From NCBI GenBank assembly GCA_021292165.1, contig CM037877.1, positions 215,057,350 through 215,121,349 of the forward strand: a DNA stretch of 64,000 nucleotides, given 5' to 3'. The notes below the pieces were generated by a model, which was given only the letters and a program-made list of their open reading frames with translations, did not search any database and was not told the DNA's origin. The position numbers and the translations under genes were made by a program. Source of the stretch: Shinisaurus crocodilurus (Eukaryota; Chordata; Lepidosauria; Squamata; Shinisauridae). Of this stretch, positions 43,762 through 53,650 are shown in pieces (position 1 is the stretch's first letter; every line of letters begins with the position of its first letter).

Positions 43762-45401
43762 ATTTTTTTACAGATCAAAGGGCTTGGCTGTTATGCCTGG
43801 GTCTCAGCCCTTGGGTTGTTATAAGCACATAAAACGTTTTCTATTTCTATATGTGAAGTGTTGGAGGGTAGGCACTATTGTACAGTGGAGAGGAAGAGGG
43901 ACTTCTGCTATGCCATGAGCAAGAAATTCTGAGAAGAGAGGAAAGTTCTGTGGATCAGAATGAGAGAGGGAGAGAGAGGAAGGCAGGGAGGGAGGGAGGG
44001 AGATTGCCTCCCCTGTATGTTTATACATTGAACGTTTTTTGTGCTTAAATGTCTCATTCATATACATATTCCATTTCTTTTAGGAATAATAGTCCTTGAA
44101 TGGCTGCCAGCTGTCTGGGTGGTCAGTGGCCTTTCTAGCAGGGCAGACGGTTGCCAGTTCTTGCCTTGTTGTGAGGAATAATCATCCTTTTGTGAAATAT
44201 TTCCATTTTATATCATTAAGGCTCTTCTCATCTAAAGCTAACCCAGTTTATGTTCCCTCATCTGTTACCTTCTGTTAGAGTCAATAAAACCTAATAATCT
44301 CTTAAGAGCGTCCAGGGCATTTGCATGCACCAATCATTGGCAATAGTCTTTTTCATGAAATGAAAGGCATGATACATGAGGTTTAATGAGAAGAAGATAT
44401 ATTTTAGGTTCTTTATTTGGAAAGGGGGGGGAGGGAGAAGAAAAACAGAATCGGCAACAGCCTTCTCCCCAGAAGTCACATACATATGCAAAAGCAGCCT
44501 AATTGCCCTCTTTAGAAACTAATCATTCTGAATTTTACAAGCTGCATTATAGAACCTGACATACTTATTTTTTTCTTCTTCGTTCTATTATGTTTGTAAG
44601 CAGTGATCTTTCTGAAAAGAAAATCAACCCCTATTTTTATCTGGTACAACTATCTCTCCCCCCCCCCCATCTCCTCTCCCTACTCTGGCTATCAGCTGAA
44701 TGGCACAGCATTTCTGTGTGTATTAATTGCCCTGTAAAATGCACTCGAAGTCATTATAATTCCCCATTCAAAACTATTATCTTGGGCCATTATGCCATTA
44801 CATTATATTTATTTAAATGTGGCTCTTCTGAATTAGTTCATTTTTAACAGCTAGCCATGCCTGAAATATTGTTCTAGCCTAAGTTGCTCACAAATCAACT
44901 CTTTTTTTTTTTTTTTTAATACTTTTACAAAAGGTCTTGGTGCTATTCTGTGTAAAATCAAAAGTTTGGGCTCTTAATTGTCTGCCTTTGTTTTTTGTTT
45001 TTGTTTGTTTTCAATGCATGAAAATCTTTGGAAACATTTTATATATTCCAGATCCACTCTAAAAGTCCCTTCTTTCAAGAGATTCCCTATGACATATCTA
45101 TTATATCTAGATAGATATGTAAGTACTTACTTATAGGAAAGACGGGAAGGTGGACATGCTATTTTTATTAGGTTCTATTGAAGTCAGTCAGATTTAAGTA
45201 GCCTAACTGCAAGCAGAATTGCAGCCCAAATGGCTACAAAAGATAATCTCTCCACATGACCTCACTATCCTTATTTGGCTATTTGTGCCCAGATGGCAAC
45301 AGGAAGCAGTGTAGATACCAGCAATTACCACCTTTCCTCTTCTAGAGTTGCCATTCTTGTGTTTTCACTGAAATAATGAAAGTTATACTTGATAAGCTCT
45401 T
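43762..45401. other. No gene; possible conserved non-coding block
   Basis: GA-rich run at 43960-44002. The block at about 44690-44860 has no repeat words, balanced composition and ATTA-rich parts; it may be old unique sequence. Homopolymer runs at about 44650 (C) and 44902 (T). Confidence 0.4.
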
Positions 45402-45722
45402 CTTATTTATTTATTTATTTATTTTATTTATGAATCGCCCATCTGACTGGCAAACTGGCCACTCTGGGCGATGTACAACATGATAAAATATAAAATACAT
45501 TTAAAACAGTATAAAATTTTAAAATCTTAACCCACGCCATATTCCCACCTGAATAGCCATGCTTTTAGTGAGCGGTGGAAGATCAGCAGAGAGGGGGCAT
45601 GGCACTGGCAGGAGGTCACTAGGGAGAGAGTTCCACAGTATGGGGGCCACCACAGAAAAGGTCCTCTTCCTCAGTCCCCACCAGTGTAGCTGCTCTGGCT
45701 GAAGGAACAAAGAGAAAGCCGT
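45402..45722 (-). mobile_element. L2-like LINE 3' end, reverse
   Basis: The minus strand reads FSVVAPILWNSLPSDL and further on the KAWLFRWEYG-like end, then a tail with GCCCAGAGTGGCCAG and (TAAA)n. Same family as 40889-41225. Confidence 0.8.
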
Positions 45723-45843
45723 CTGTGGCAGATCTTGTTGAGATCTTGTTCTTCCACTTAGTTCTTATCTTTAGAAGATTCCTAGATTAAAAAACAACAA
45801 CAACACATCCAACTGCAAGACTAGATAACCACTGATTCACAAG

Positions 45844-46040
45844 GAGGGGCCATGGCTCAGTGGCAGAGCACCTGCTTTGCATGCAAAAGGTCCAAGTTTC
45901 AATCCTCAGCATCACCAGGTAGGGCTAGGAAAGAATCCTGCCTGAAACCCTAGAGAGCCATTGCCAGTCAGTGCTGACAATGCTGTGCTAGATGGACCAA
46001 TGGTCTGACTCAGTAAAAGTCATCTTCCTATGTACCTATG
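45844..46040 (+). mobile_element. tRNA-Ala-like SINE
   Basis: GGGGCCATGGCTCAGTGGCAGAGCACCTGCTTTGCATGC matches the tRNA-Ala 5' half, with an A box (TGGCTCAGTGG) and a TGC anticodon-loop region. A B box-like AGTTTCAATCC follows. The body (CCTGAAACCCTAGAGAGCCATTGCCAGTC) leads to a tail CTAGATGGACCAATGGTCTGACTCAG. That tail resembles the tail family at 11208 and 32232. It is not a working tRNA gene because the 3' half is SINE body. Confidence 0.88.
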
Positions 46041-46052
46041 CTCTATTATTGG

Positions 46053-46140
46053 TTCTAGACTAAGCCATACTTAAGAATACTTAAGACTAGACCCATTGAA
46101 ATGACTAACTTATGAATGACTAAGTCGGGTCCAACCCAAT
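46053..46140. mobile_element. Diverged relative of the 12254-12383 foldback
   Basis: CTTAAGACTAGACCCATTGAAATG and GACTAAGTCGGGTCCAACCC echo the left-arm and right-end words of the 12.25-kb MITE. Arms are decayed. Confidence 0.5.
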
Positions 46141-46180
46141 GTCACTGGGTAAAAGACCAGTTAAATAAATGAAAACAGGG

Positions 46181-46580
46181 GGTGGATGAATGAGTGATGT
46201 TTGAGATTGCCGGGATTCTCTGAACATCATCTTGCCACTCGTCTTGTGCTTGATTCCTGTTCACACTTGCTCTGCATGAACTGAGAACTTCCACAAATTG
46301 AGCAGCAATCAACTAGATTTGCACGAATCTCCCCAAATTTGCACAAATTTCATCCATAGACTAAAGTGGGGCTGATTGAATCTACTGAGGCAATTTGATT
46401 TGTGCAAATTAGGAAATTTGCACAAATCAAACTGGGAATCAGGAATGAGACAAAAGTGAGCATGTGTTCGAGAATTTGCAGATATTTTTGGCTGGACACA
46501 TGCTCACATTCAGAACTTCGAACAGGGTATGCTCAGATGTTCTGTGAGCAAAAACGAAATTCTGATATATCCCAGTTCAT
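46181..46580 (+). mobile_element. Family C repeat, copy 2
   Basis: Shares GATTCTCTGAACATCATCTTGCCACTCGTC, CATAGACTAAAGTGGGGCTG and GTGAGCAAAAACGAAATTCTG with copy 1 (37702-38135), in the same order and orientation, with moderate divergence. Class uncertain; ends resemble hAT. Confidence 0.7.
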
Positions 46581-46795
46581 AGGAAACACACTGATTATGC
46601 ATTGCAGTATAATTTGGGATTGGTGGTATGAGGACTTGCCAGCTGCTGTATATTTTAAATGGAATTTCTAAAAAATTGCCTTATTTTTCCAGCTTGAGCT
46701 GAAACAGAACAAAGCTGCTCTCAAGCTTATGTCATGTGATGTAGCCAGTGGGTAACTTCTACTCATTAAACTTCTACTCATGCAACAGAACTTCC

Positions 46796-46858
46796 CTTAT
46801 TTATTTATTTAGTAGATTTTTATCCCACTTTTAAACTAGAGTCCCCAAAGTGGCTTAG
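46796..46858 (-). mobile_element. LINE tail fragment, reverse
   Basis: TTATTTATTTATTTAGTAGATTTTTATCCCAC then CCCAAAGTGGCTTA; a short antisense tail of the L2-like kind. Confidence 0.5.
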
Positions 46859-46859
46859 G

Positions 46860-46958
46860 GGACAATCCTATATGCATGCTTAGACAGAAAAAAGTCCTGC
46901 AGCCATGCTGGGAGCTGTAGGACTTTTTTCTGTCTGAAAATGTATAGGATTGCACCAT
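46860..46958. mobile_element. CAATCCTAT-group foldback, well paired
   Basis: The left half GACAATCCTATATGCATGC, AGACAGAAAAAAGTCCTGCAG is mirrored by CTGTAGGACTTTTTTCTGTCT, ATGTATAGGATTGCACC. Nearly the whole 99 bp folds back on itself. Confidence 0.75.
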
Positions 46959-48035
46959 TATAGTATTTGTGAAATAAAACAGATACAGCAAGAAACTACA
47001 TGCTCAAGAAACAAAACTGAACAGTACAACCAGCTCCACTTGAGCAGGAGCCAACATCTGAGGTTCTTTCCCACAGGGCAGTTGATGAGAGTCGGCCTGG
47101 TGGTGGCGGGGAGTCCAACTGGAGCATGCCTGATGTTCTCTTTGCCTGCCGCTGTCTCCCTCTCTCCTCCTTCCTTCCCACAGGGCACTTTCCTTCATCT
47201 CCTCCCCCTGCTGCACCTTCAAACCTGCTCTGGAGAGTCCCCAATCTTGCAGAGCAGATTTTGGGGGCAGGGGGGCTGCAGTGGGGATGGGGAAATCACC
47301 CCTCCCTGTTCTACTGTAGGAAGCTTTCCATTGGCAGGAGGACACATATTGGATTTCACCCATTCTGTACATGTGCTCCAGTGCATGTTGATTATGCATA
47401 AGTTATAACTGTGTCCCGTAAAATCATTCCCTTGAGCCTTCCATCATACCTTGATGAAATTGCATTTCTTCTTTATGTTCCTAAGTTAAATTCTCTTCAT
47501 CCTATCACCCGTTCCAACTCCCGGCCACTGTATAATAACTGAATGAATATAGCAACTCCTTAAGGTGTTGTACCTACCTTTGTTAAATGAAATGTGTAAT
47601 TGACAGTCTCACTACAGAAATCCCTGGCTGCAAATATCTGCCCCTCTTTTGGTTTCTTTCATTTTGACACTCATTACGTTCTCTCACAATAGGAATATTA
47701 ATGCCACTGATTAATCAGGGAACCACCCCTTCAGTAAAACAGAAGGCTTCTCACATGTGCCAAAATGCACCACTGTGCCTCCTGTTATTCTATCCTTAAA
47801 AGGATGTCATATATCAGGGAAGCTCGCTGGCAGTTCCTCCAATTGAATCTCTGATGTAGGCTGCTGCATTAACTCAGGATTCTTCATACAGTGGTTTCAC
47901 TCCTTGCCAATCTTAGTGACTGTGATTTGCAGTCAGATTTATAAAGAACATCTCAGTAAGATGCCTGCAATTTAGCACTGATTCTGAAAAGAGATGGGAG
48001 GAGGATTTCAAGAAGCTCTCTAAGTCAAAATATCT
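46959..48035. other. No gene; one shared repeat at 47190-47370
   Basis: The words GGAGAGTCCCCAATCTTGCAG and AGCAGATTTTGGGGGCAGG (47232-47275) recur, diverged, at 60830-60860. The part from 47400 to 47960 has no repeat words and may be unique sequence. Confidence 0.45.
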
Positions 48036-48394
48036 GCCTATATTTAGGGTGGCCTGTAAGTCCTGCTTTACAGAGGACAGTCTATTTGAGGGGCTGTCCA
48101 GTCCAAGTCCAGCCTAAAGATTAAAAACAACCGTAAGAAGGGAGAGCGGGGGACATAGAATTACCCATCAGTGGTTAGTACATGGGCAGCAGATTGAACA
48201 GGCAGGCACACAGATCACCTGGTTATAGCCTTCCAATCCCCACTATCATGAGATGTATTGCATGATAGTAAATAATTCTAAATTTGAACATATACATATA
48301 AATTAGCATATGTGAATTTTATGCAAATCACTGTCCTCTTCTGTCCTCTTTTTTGGGGGGGGGGTGATGCACAAGTGTCCACCCTAGCATATAC
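48036..48394. mobile_element. hAT-like element, TAGGGTGG family
   Basis: Starts TTAGGGTGGCC (48044) and ends GTGTCCACCCTA (48386). Flanks GCCTATAT and GCATATAC agree at 6 of 8 positions. It shares CATATAAATTAGCATATG and CTGTCCTCTTTTTTGGG with the element at 58065-58973. Confidence 0.7.
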
Positions 48395-48529
48395 AGGTTT
48401 AGCTGGGCAAAGGTCAGGGACACTAGAAATTGTACCCTGTACACTGAATAGATCTAGTGCATTAGAAGTCCTGACACAGATGCAGAATTTTAAATCCTCT
48501 AGACCAATGACTGACTTCTATAAAACAAC

Positions 48530-48748
48530 AACATTTATTTATTTATTTATTTATATTATTATATTTCTAAATCGCCCATCTGTCTGATCACCCGGCCACC
48601 CTGGGTGATGTACCATCAGGACAAATATAATAAACACAATTAATACACCATTAAAACACAATTAACATACAATTAAAACACAAGTAAAACAATATAAGAG
48701 GTTTTTTTAAAAAAAAATAAAAAAAATCCTAACCCACCCCATATTCAA
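48530..48748 (-). mobile_element. L2-like LINE 3' tail, reverse
   Basis: (TTTA)n, ATCGCCCATCTGTCTGATCACCCGG, GGCCACCCTGGGTGATG and CCTAACCCACCCCATATTC; non-coding tail only. Confidence 0.8.
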
Positions 48749-50121
48749 TAGTAATAGAAATCATGTTTACCAGATTTCAGTTGCCGTATCCAATGCAGCA
48801 TGAGTGCTTATATAAATTACATTCTACTAGCATAAGGAACCTCTACTGCAATGGCAATAGTCTTAGCTGGTGTGATGGGTTTTCCAGGAAATCCTGTCAT
48901 ATCAGCAAATGCTATTGCTGTTGCTCTAAAGGTCTCTTACTCTAGCACAATGTAATTTACATTAGCCCTTGTGTCACATTGGATACTACCCACTATTTTA
49001 GATTGATTGCCAACTTTCAAGGTATCTGTCCCGCACAAGAAATAATTCTTGAAAAATCTGATTGCATTTGGAGAGAATGTGAACAAAGCCCACATGGGCA
49101 CTCATAAAATCTACCCAGTGCCTAGAAACATGCCATTGGGCAGGGGGGAGGAGAGGTGGTGGTAGCTTTGGGTGCGCCTGGAAGATCATCTTTCCATACC
49201 AGGGACTGGACTGGGACTACCAACATCCCAAGTGAGAAGAAGGTGTTATGCATCCATTCCCAGCAAAGAAAAGGCCTCAGAAGCCCTTTTTGTGTGCAGT
49301 TGGAACAATATGCCTCGCATCAGTTTCCCACTAGGGATGCTGGGTCATAGTGGTAGTCTGGTCCCTGGCATAGAAAAGATGTTCTACCTGGGACTAGAGT
49401 GCATGAAGTCATTGCTGCCTCTGCTTCCCCCTGCACAAATGTTTGTTTCTGGTCTGGGGACTATTGGAACAAGGGAAGGGAAGGTGGTGGATGCTGCTCA
49501 CAGCATCAGGGCAAACACAGGCTATAAGCAAGGCTGTGTTCACGTCAGTCCCATTCTCCAGAATACGATCAGGAGCACTGATGTGTTTTTTTTAAAGTGC
49601 CATCTATATACTGTAATGCTTGTGGCATCCCTAATTAAGTGAGTATCCAAATATACATTCAAACGCAGATGTCATCTTTCCATACAATGTTACTTTCAGG
49701 AGATGTGGATTCAGATGAGCATTTGAAAGTGCAACCATATGCTTATTCTGACAAAACTAATGTCTGCATAAATATATTTTTTCTGATGTGACTAGAGTTG
49801 AATTGGAGCAGAGGTGTTTAGAAAGAACCTTTGGTTTCTGTACCCTATTCACAGTCACTGGGGTCACATTTGATCCTCTTCTGTGGAAAGTGCAGACTGA
49901 GTTGGTTGAGGCAAGGCTAGAATGAATGATTCTCAGTATAAGCCATCCCTTCAGCAATGTTGATTCCAGCAGCAAGGTCCTAGGGAAGAGTAGCCTATGT
50001 CAGAATAATTATTACAGCTCCTATGCAGGGAAAACAATAATAATGTAGGAAGAATGACAGGTATCTTTTGAAGAAATGGTGGTGGCAGCTGCTTCTACTT
50101 CATTTTTACATAGACATGTTT
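48749..50121. other. No gene recognised
   Basis: A 156-codon frame at 49172-49642 has no recognisable domain and no codon or motif evidence of function. No repeat family identified. Confidence 0.45.
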
Positions 50122-50202
50122 CATAATACCCCAACAACAAGGGCCTTCCTCTTGTCATGGTCTAACTGGGTCCAGCTCTTTGCTAGGCAAAAGCAGAGAT
50201 AA
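50122..50202 (-). mobile_element. Family A repeat, copy 2, outer part
   Basis: On the minus strand this continues the leader of family A copy 2 past the inserted segment: after TTTGCCTAGCAAAGAGCTGG it runs on to ATGACAAGAGGAAGGCC. The break at 50202/51958 is where the composite segment sits. Confidence 0.45.
50166..50202. repeat. 37-bp direct repeat, left copy
   Basis: Begins CTGGGTCCAGC and ends GCAGAGATAA. It is identical to 51958-51994. The bases outside differ (A before and CAGAC after here; G before and ATACA after there). Confidence 0.97.
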
Positions 50203-50301
50203 CAGACTTCCACTGGCCCCTCATCTGGGGCCGGGGAGAAGATTTGCGAGTGGGGGAGGAGAGAGGAGTTAGGTAACAGGTCAGGTTGGTCACAGGTACT
50301 G

Positions 50302-50350
50302 AGCCAATGGCTCAACTAGGGCGGGGACACAGGAAAGGGCTTATTTAGGC
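50302..50350 (+). promoter_or_regulatory. CCAAT, GC-box and TATA-like cluster
   Basis: AGCCAATGG (about 50303), GGGCGGGGAC (about 50320) and CTTATTTAGG (about 50340) follow each other within 50 bp in the order and spacing of a polymerase II promoter. CpG-rich DNA begins downstream. It could drive the element itself; activity is not shown. Confidence 0.4.
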
Positions 50351-51530
50351 ACCTGCGTTCCCGCCCACGGTCTCTTTTTGCTGCTGTTTTCCGGCTGACT
50401 ACACATCGTCCTCCCTGATCCCTCTTCCTCGTGGTGCCTCATCCTCGTGGTATCGTTCCTTTTGTGTATGCGTGTGTGTGTGTGTGTGCGTGTGTTCCAA
50501 TCGAAGAGGGGGGTGCTGTGATTGTGCTTACTTCCAATTTATTTAAAAGTATGATTGGGGCTCAGCTGTTTTAAGTTATTTAAGAGGATCGGGGGACTTC
50601 ATTTTCGCCCCCATTTCAACTGGGGCTCAGCTGTTTACCGGGCCCAGGGCTCTGCAGTTAGTTTTAAAAGTTTTAGTTTTAAAAGTTTAGTTACCTGAGG
50701 GTGACTGGTGTGGTGGCTGCTCAGTTTTGGCTCCCCCCCCGCACGGAGGCTTGATGTCTGCTACAGCGGCCACCCCTCAGCTGTTGGCGGCCCCTCTCCC
50801 TGCCTTTCAAGGCGCCGCTTCGGTTGAGCAGCGCTGGCTGCCGCGGCGCCACATGGATGGTCGCCCTTTGTTGTACCTGGGCTGAGGAAAATCCCCCCCC
50901 CCGCGCCGAACAGCTGTTTGGATATCGGCTCTCAGCTGTTGGCGGCCACTCGACTTTTTCAGTGGGGCTTGCTGCGGCTGGGACGAGCAGCGTTTAATAC
51001 AGCGGCCGCCTTTTAGCTGTTGGCGGCCGCTCGTCTTTTTGCCGGGGCTTGCTGCGGCTGCGACGAGCAGCTGATCCTCGCACAGATTGCCAGTGATTGG
51101 TTGCCGTGACGCCGAGCTGCTCGGCAGGCCCGTAGTGCGGCCGGGCTATGTTGCCGGAAATCGGCCGGGGCTTGCTGCGGCGTCTTTGAGCTAGCCGTAG
51201 ATCGGCTGAGGTTTGCTGCCGCGGCGCCACGTGGCCGGACGCCTTGTGCTGCGCGGAGCAGCTGATTCTTTGCGGGCCGGGGTTTGGCGTTGGGTGCCTC
51301 GGCTGCTGCACGGGCGGTGTCGAACAGCGGTTATCTTCGTCGCAGAAGAATTGATCTTCAGCGGCCGCCTTTCAGCTGTTGGCGTTCGCTAGGCTGTTTT
51401 GTGCGGTGGCGCCATTAGAGTCTGACCGGGCCTGGCCGCTGCGCCACGTGGCCGGCCGCCTCTCTGGCCATTGCACTGCCGCCTGGCCTTAGCCAGGACG
51501 TTGAGCGGCTGTTCATCACCGGCGCCCATT

Positions 51531-51879
51531 TAATTGAATGTTATTTAATTTTATTTTATTAGTAAATAAAATTTAATATTGAATTAATTAATGATATTAA
51601 ATTAATTGATTAATGTTATTTTATTTTATTATTAAATAAAATTTAATATTGTTGAAATAATTAATGTTATTAAATTGATTAATGAAAATTAATTAAGGTT
51701 GAACAGGCCTGTGGCTGATGCTGGATCAGCTGTCTGAGCATGGAAAGATAATTTAAATCAAAAGTTATCAATTTATTTGGATAATTTAAATCAATTCTAA
51801 TCAGTTTAATCAATTTATTCCATTAACTTAAATCAATTTTAATCAATTTAATTTTAATCAGTTTAATCAATTGTGGTTA
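51531..51879. repeat. AT-rich degenerate tandem repeats
   Basis: Two copies of a roughly 75-bp unit with TTAGTAAATAAAATTTAATATTG / TTATTAAATAAAATTTAATATTG (51568 and 51640 regions), then repeated AATTTAAATCAAT / TCAGTTTAATCAATT words. It is split by the 5S-SINE head fragment. Confidence 0.75.
51711..51750 (+). mobile_element. 5S-derived SINE head fragment
   Basis: GTGGCTGATGCTGGATCAGCTGTCTGAGCATGGAAAG parallels GTGGCTCACGCTGGCTCAGCTTGTCTGAGTGTGGAAAG at 23639. The shared changes relative to real 5S rRNA (CTGAG--TGGAAAG) show one SINE family. Confidence 0.65.
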
Positions 51880-51963
51880 AGTGTGGTGTAGTGGTTAGAG
51901 TGTTGGACTGGGACTCGGGAGATCCAGGTTCTAGTCCCCGCTCGGCCATGAAACTCGCTGGGT
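51880..51963 (+). mobile_element. CORE-type tRNA SINE, head only
   Basis: AGTGTGGTGTAGTGG, GTGTTGGACTGGGACTCGGG and GGTTCTAGTCCCC match the heads of the copies at 42311 and 43464. It is cut at ACTCGCTGGGT, where CTGGGT is shared with the 37-bp repeat, a microhomology junction. Confidence 0.85.
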
Positions 51964-51994
51964 CCAGCTCTTTGCTAGGCAAAAGCAGAGATAA
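51958..51994. repeat. 37-bp direct repeat, right copy
   Basis: Identical to 50166-50202. After it, family A copy 2 continues. Confidence 0.97.
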
Positions 51995-52261
51995 ATACAA
52001 TGGGAAGTCAATTTAGCAGGTCAAGCACAGTTTTACCAGGCAAGTATGGGTTTTCCAGAGAGAGGTCTGAAGTGCAACCGAGATCAAAATCTGAGATATT
52101 AGTCAATTGGAAACACAGTCTAAGAGCAGAGTCAGGCAGGACACCAGGGATCAGTAGCACAAAGGTCCAAACACAAGCCAAGGTCACAGTAAAAGGAAAT
52201 AAGATATTGTTTCCAGCAGCTCTGAAGTTACAACTAGAGCTAGAGCTATCAGAGTCCCATC
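51995..52261 (-). mobile_element. Family A repeat, copy 2, leader part
   Basis: Shares with copy 1 the order ACAGTTTTACCAGGCAAG, AGAGGTCTGAAG, AGAGTCAGGCAGGA, and AGATATTGTTTCCAGCAG. Divergence from copy 1 is considerable. Confidence 0.6.
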
Positions 52262-52812
52262 AAGGGCTCAGCTGCATCCCGTCAGATGCTTGTTTCAAAT
52301 GTCCTCCTCATGAGGACAGCTCAGACGTTGTCAGTTGCTGCCCCCTTTCAGCATGCAACTCCTTTGCTGAAGGAACTGCACTGGCTGCCTATTCACTACC
52401 GGGCAAGGCTTAAAGTTCCGGTACTAGTGTACAAAGCCCTAAACCACTTGGGATCAGGATACCCGAGAGAGCACCTTCTCCAACATGCTCAGTCACTGTG
52501 GTCATCGGAGGACATTCTTCTGGTGGTTCCACATAGACCTATGGTCTGATTGGAGACCACCAGGAGAAGAGCCTTCAGTGCAGTGGCTCCATTTCTATGG
52601 AACTGTGTTGGTTTTGGTGCCTGCTGAAGACATCTTTGTTCCAGCCTTCCTTGCTGCCCAGGCCTAGCTATGGTTTTAATGTTATCTGGCTTTAATGCAT
52701 TGTTTTTATTCTTTTATATGTTTTTTTTATTGTTCCCCACTCCAGAATCTGCCTAGATATGGAGTGGTATACAAATACTGTAAATAAATAAATAGATAAA
52801 TAGATAGATAGG
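52262..52812 (+). mobile_element. L2-like LINE C-terminal fragment and tail
   Basis: The plus strand at 52370-52480 reads LKELHWLPIHYRARLKVPVLVYKALNH, the L2-type C-terminal signature. A tail with GGTATACAAATACTG and (TAAA/TAGA)n follows. It appears inserted within family A copy 2. Confidence 0.8.
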
Positions 52813-52849
52813 AGAACCCTACTCATGAATAGTCCTCTTCAGTCAGCTA

Positions 52850-53140
52850 GCATTGCTTCACCTGGCCATCGTCCACCATCCTATCATAAACCTTAAGGCA
52901 CCAGCATTCTTGTGGGCTAGGTGGTGGCCTCTGCCTCAGAAGCTGAGCTGCCTGCCTCTCCAGGAGGCAGATTCAAAGGCATCACCCCTGAGAGCTTTGG
53001 ACCATCTTGGGTAGTGCCATGGTCTTCTAAGACCTGTCCCCTGGTGCCATCTGGCTCTGAAAGTTCGGGCTGCTCCTCTGAAGATGATTCCAGTGGCAGC
53101 ATGATGCCTGGGACCATGAGGCCTCTTCTCCACTAATTTC
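52850..53140 (-). mobile_element. Family A repeat, copy 2, acidic-frame part
   Basis: The minus strand has a 66-codon Glu/Ser/Pro-rich frame (53117-52917) with LESSSEEQPELSE and GSSASEAEA. Copy 1 keeps LEESSSEKKLELSE and GSSTSEAVA in the same order and also ends with a stop soon after. Role unknown. Confidence 0.55.
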
Positions 53141-53412
53141 CTTTTATTCCCCTAATTACAGTAATATTCAGGGTTAGGATGCGTAGTGAAAGCACAATGT
53201 GTCTTCTCACACCTTTATAAGTGAAGCAAAACTAGAAATGGTTACGTCATGTTTGACCTTAACGTGATACTGGCATGTCTCCCCATTTCTGAAACCGCAC
53301 AACTTGGTATGTAAAGGAGCTTCACACAGCTATGCTAAGTAGATGATTCTGAGGCTTTGTTTGACCTTAATATGATACTGGCCTGTCCCTCTATTTTCTG
53401 AAGCTCTACATG
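53141..53412. other. No gene; internal similarity
   Basis: Two similar stretches, TTTGACCTTAACGTGATACTGGCATGTC (about 53250) and TTTGACCTTAATATGATACTGGCCTGTC (about 53359), show a diverged tandem duplication of about 109 bp. Confidence 0.6.
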
Positions 53413-53650
53413 CAGTGCAGTGGCTAAGAGGCTGAAGCACTATGAATCAGGAAGTCTCCAGTTCTTCTAACCTTGCCTTTGCCATAAAGTCACTAGGAGG
53501 GCTTAGGCAAGTTGCCTTCTTCTCTCAAGTCAACCACCAGCAAGATGGGGATAATAATACTTACTTACAATAGAGAGCTGTTGTAACAAGATAGTGGATG
53601 TGTGAAGTGTTTTGAACGCACAAAAGCACCATGTAAATGTTATATATCCT
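53413..53650 (+). mobile_element. Old MIR/CORE-SINE relic
   Basis: GTGGCTAAGAGGCTGAAGCA, GGCTTAGGCAAGTTGCC, GATGGGGATAATAATACTTAC and AAGCACCATGTAAATGTTAT follow the order of the mammalian MIR consensus, with a long gap of matches as expected for a very old copy. Confidence 0.75.

Larger units (their letters stand above)
50203..51957. mobile_element. Composite inserted segment between 37-bp repeats
   Basis: Parts in order: a promoter-like region (50290-50350), a (GT)n run (50467-50494), a CpG-rich body with repeated CAGCTGTTGGCGG words (50568-51400), an AT-rich block (51531-51710), a 5S-SINE head fragment (51711-51750), more AT-rich repeats, and the head of a CORE-type tRNA SINE (51880-51957). 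No long frame. The flanking repeat implies that the segment was inserted, or arose by a duplication, within family A copy 2. It could be an unknown element, a template-switch product or a rearrangement; the class is open. Confidence 0.5.

Noticed and set aside
45844..45915. Working tRNA-Ala gene
   Set aside because: Only the tRNA-like head is present; stem-forming 3' half and terminator are replaced by SINE body.
49172..49642. 156-codon plus-strand frame
   Set aside because: No recognisable domain, no splice or promoter context; a frame this long can occur by chance in 64 kb.
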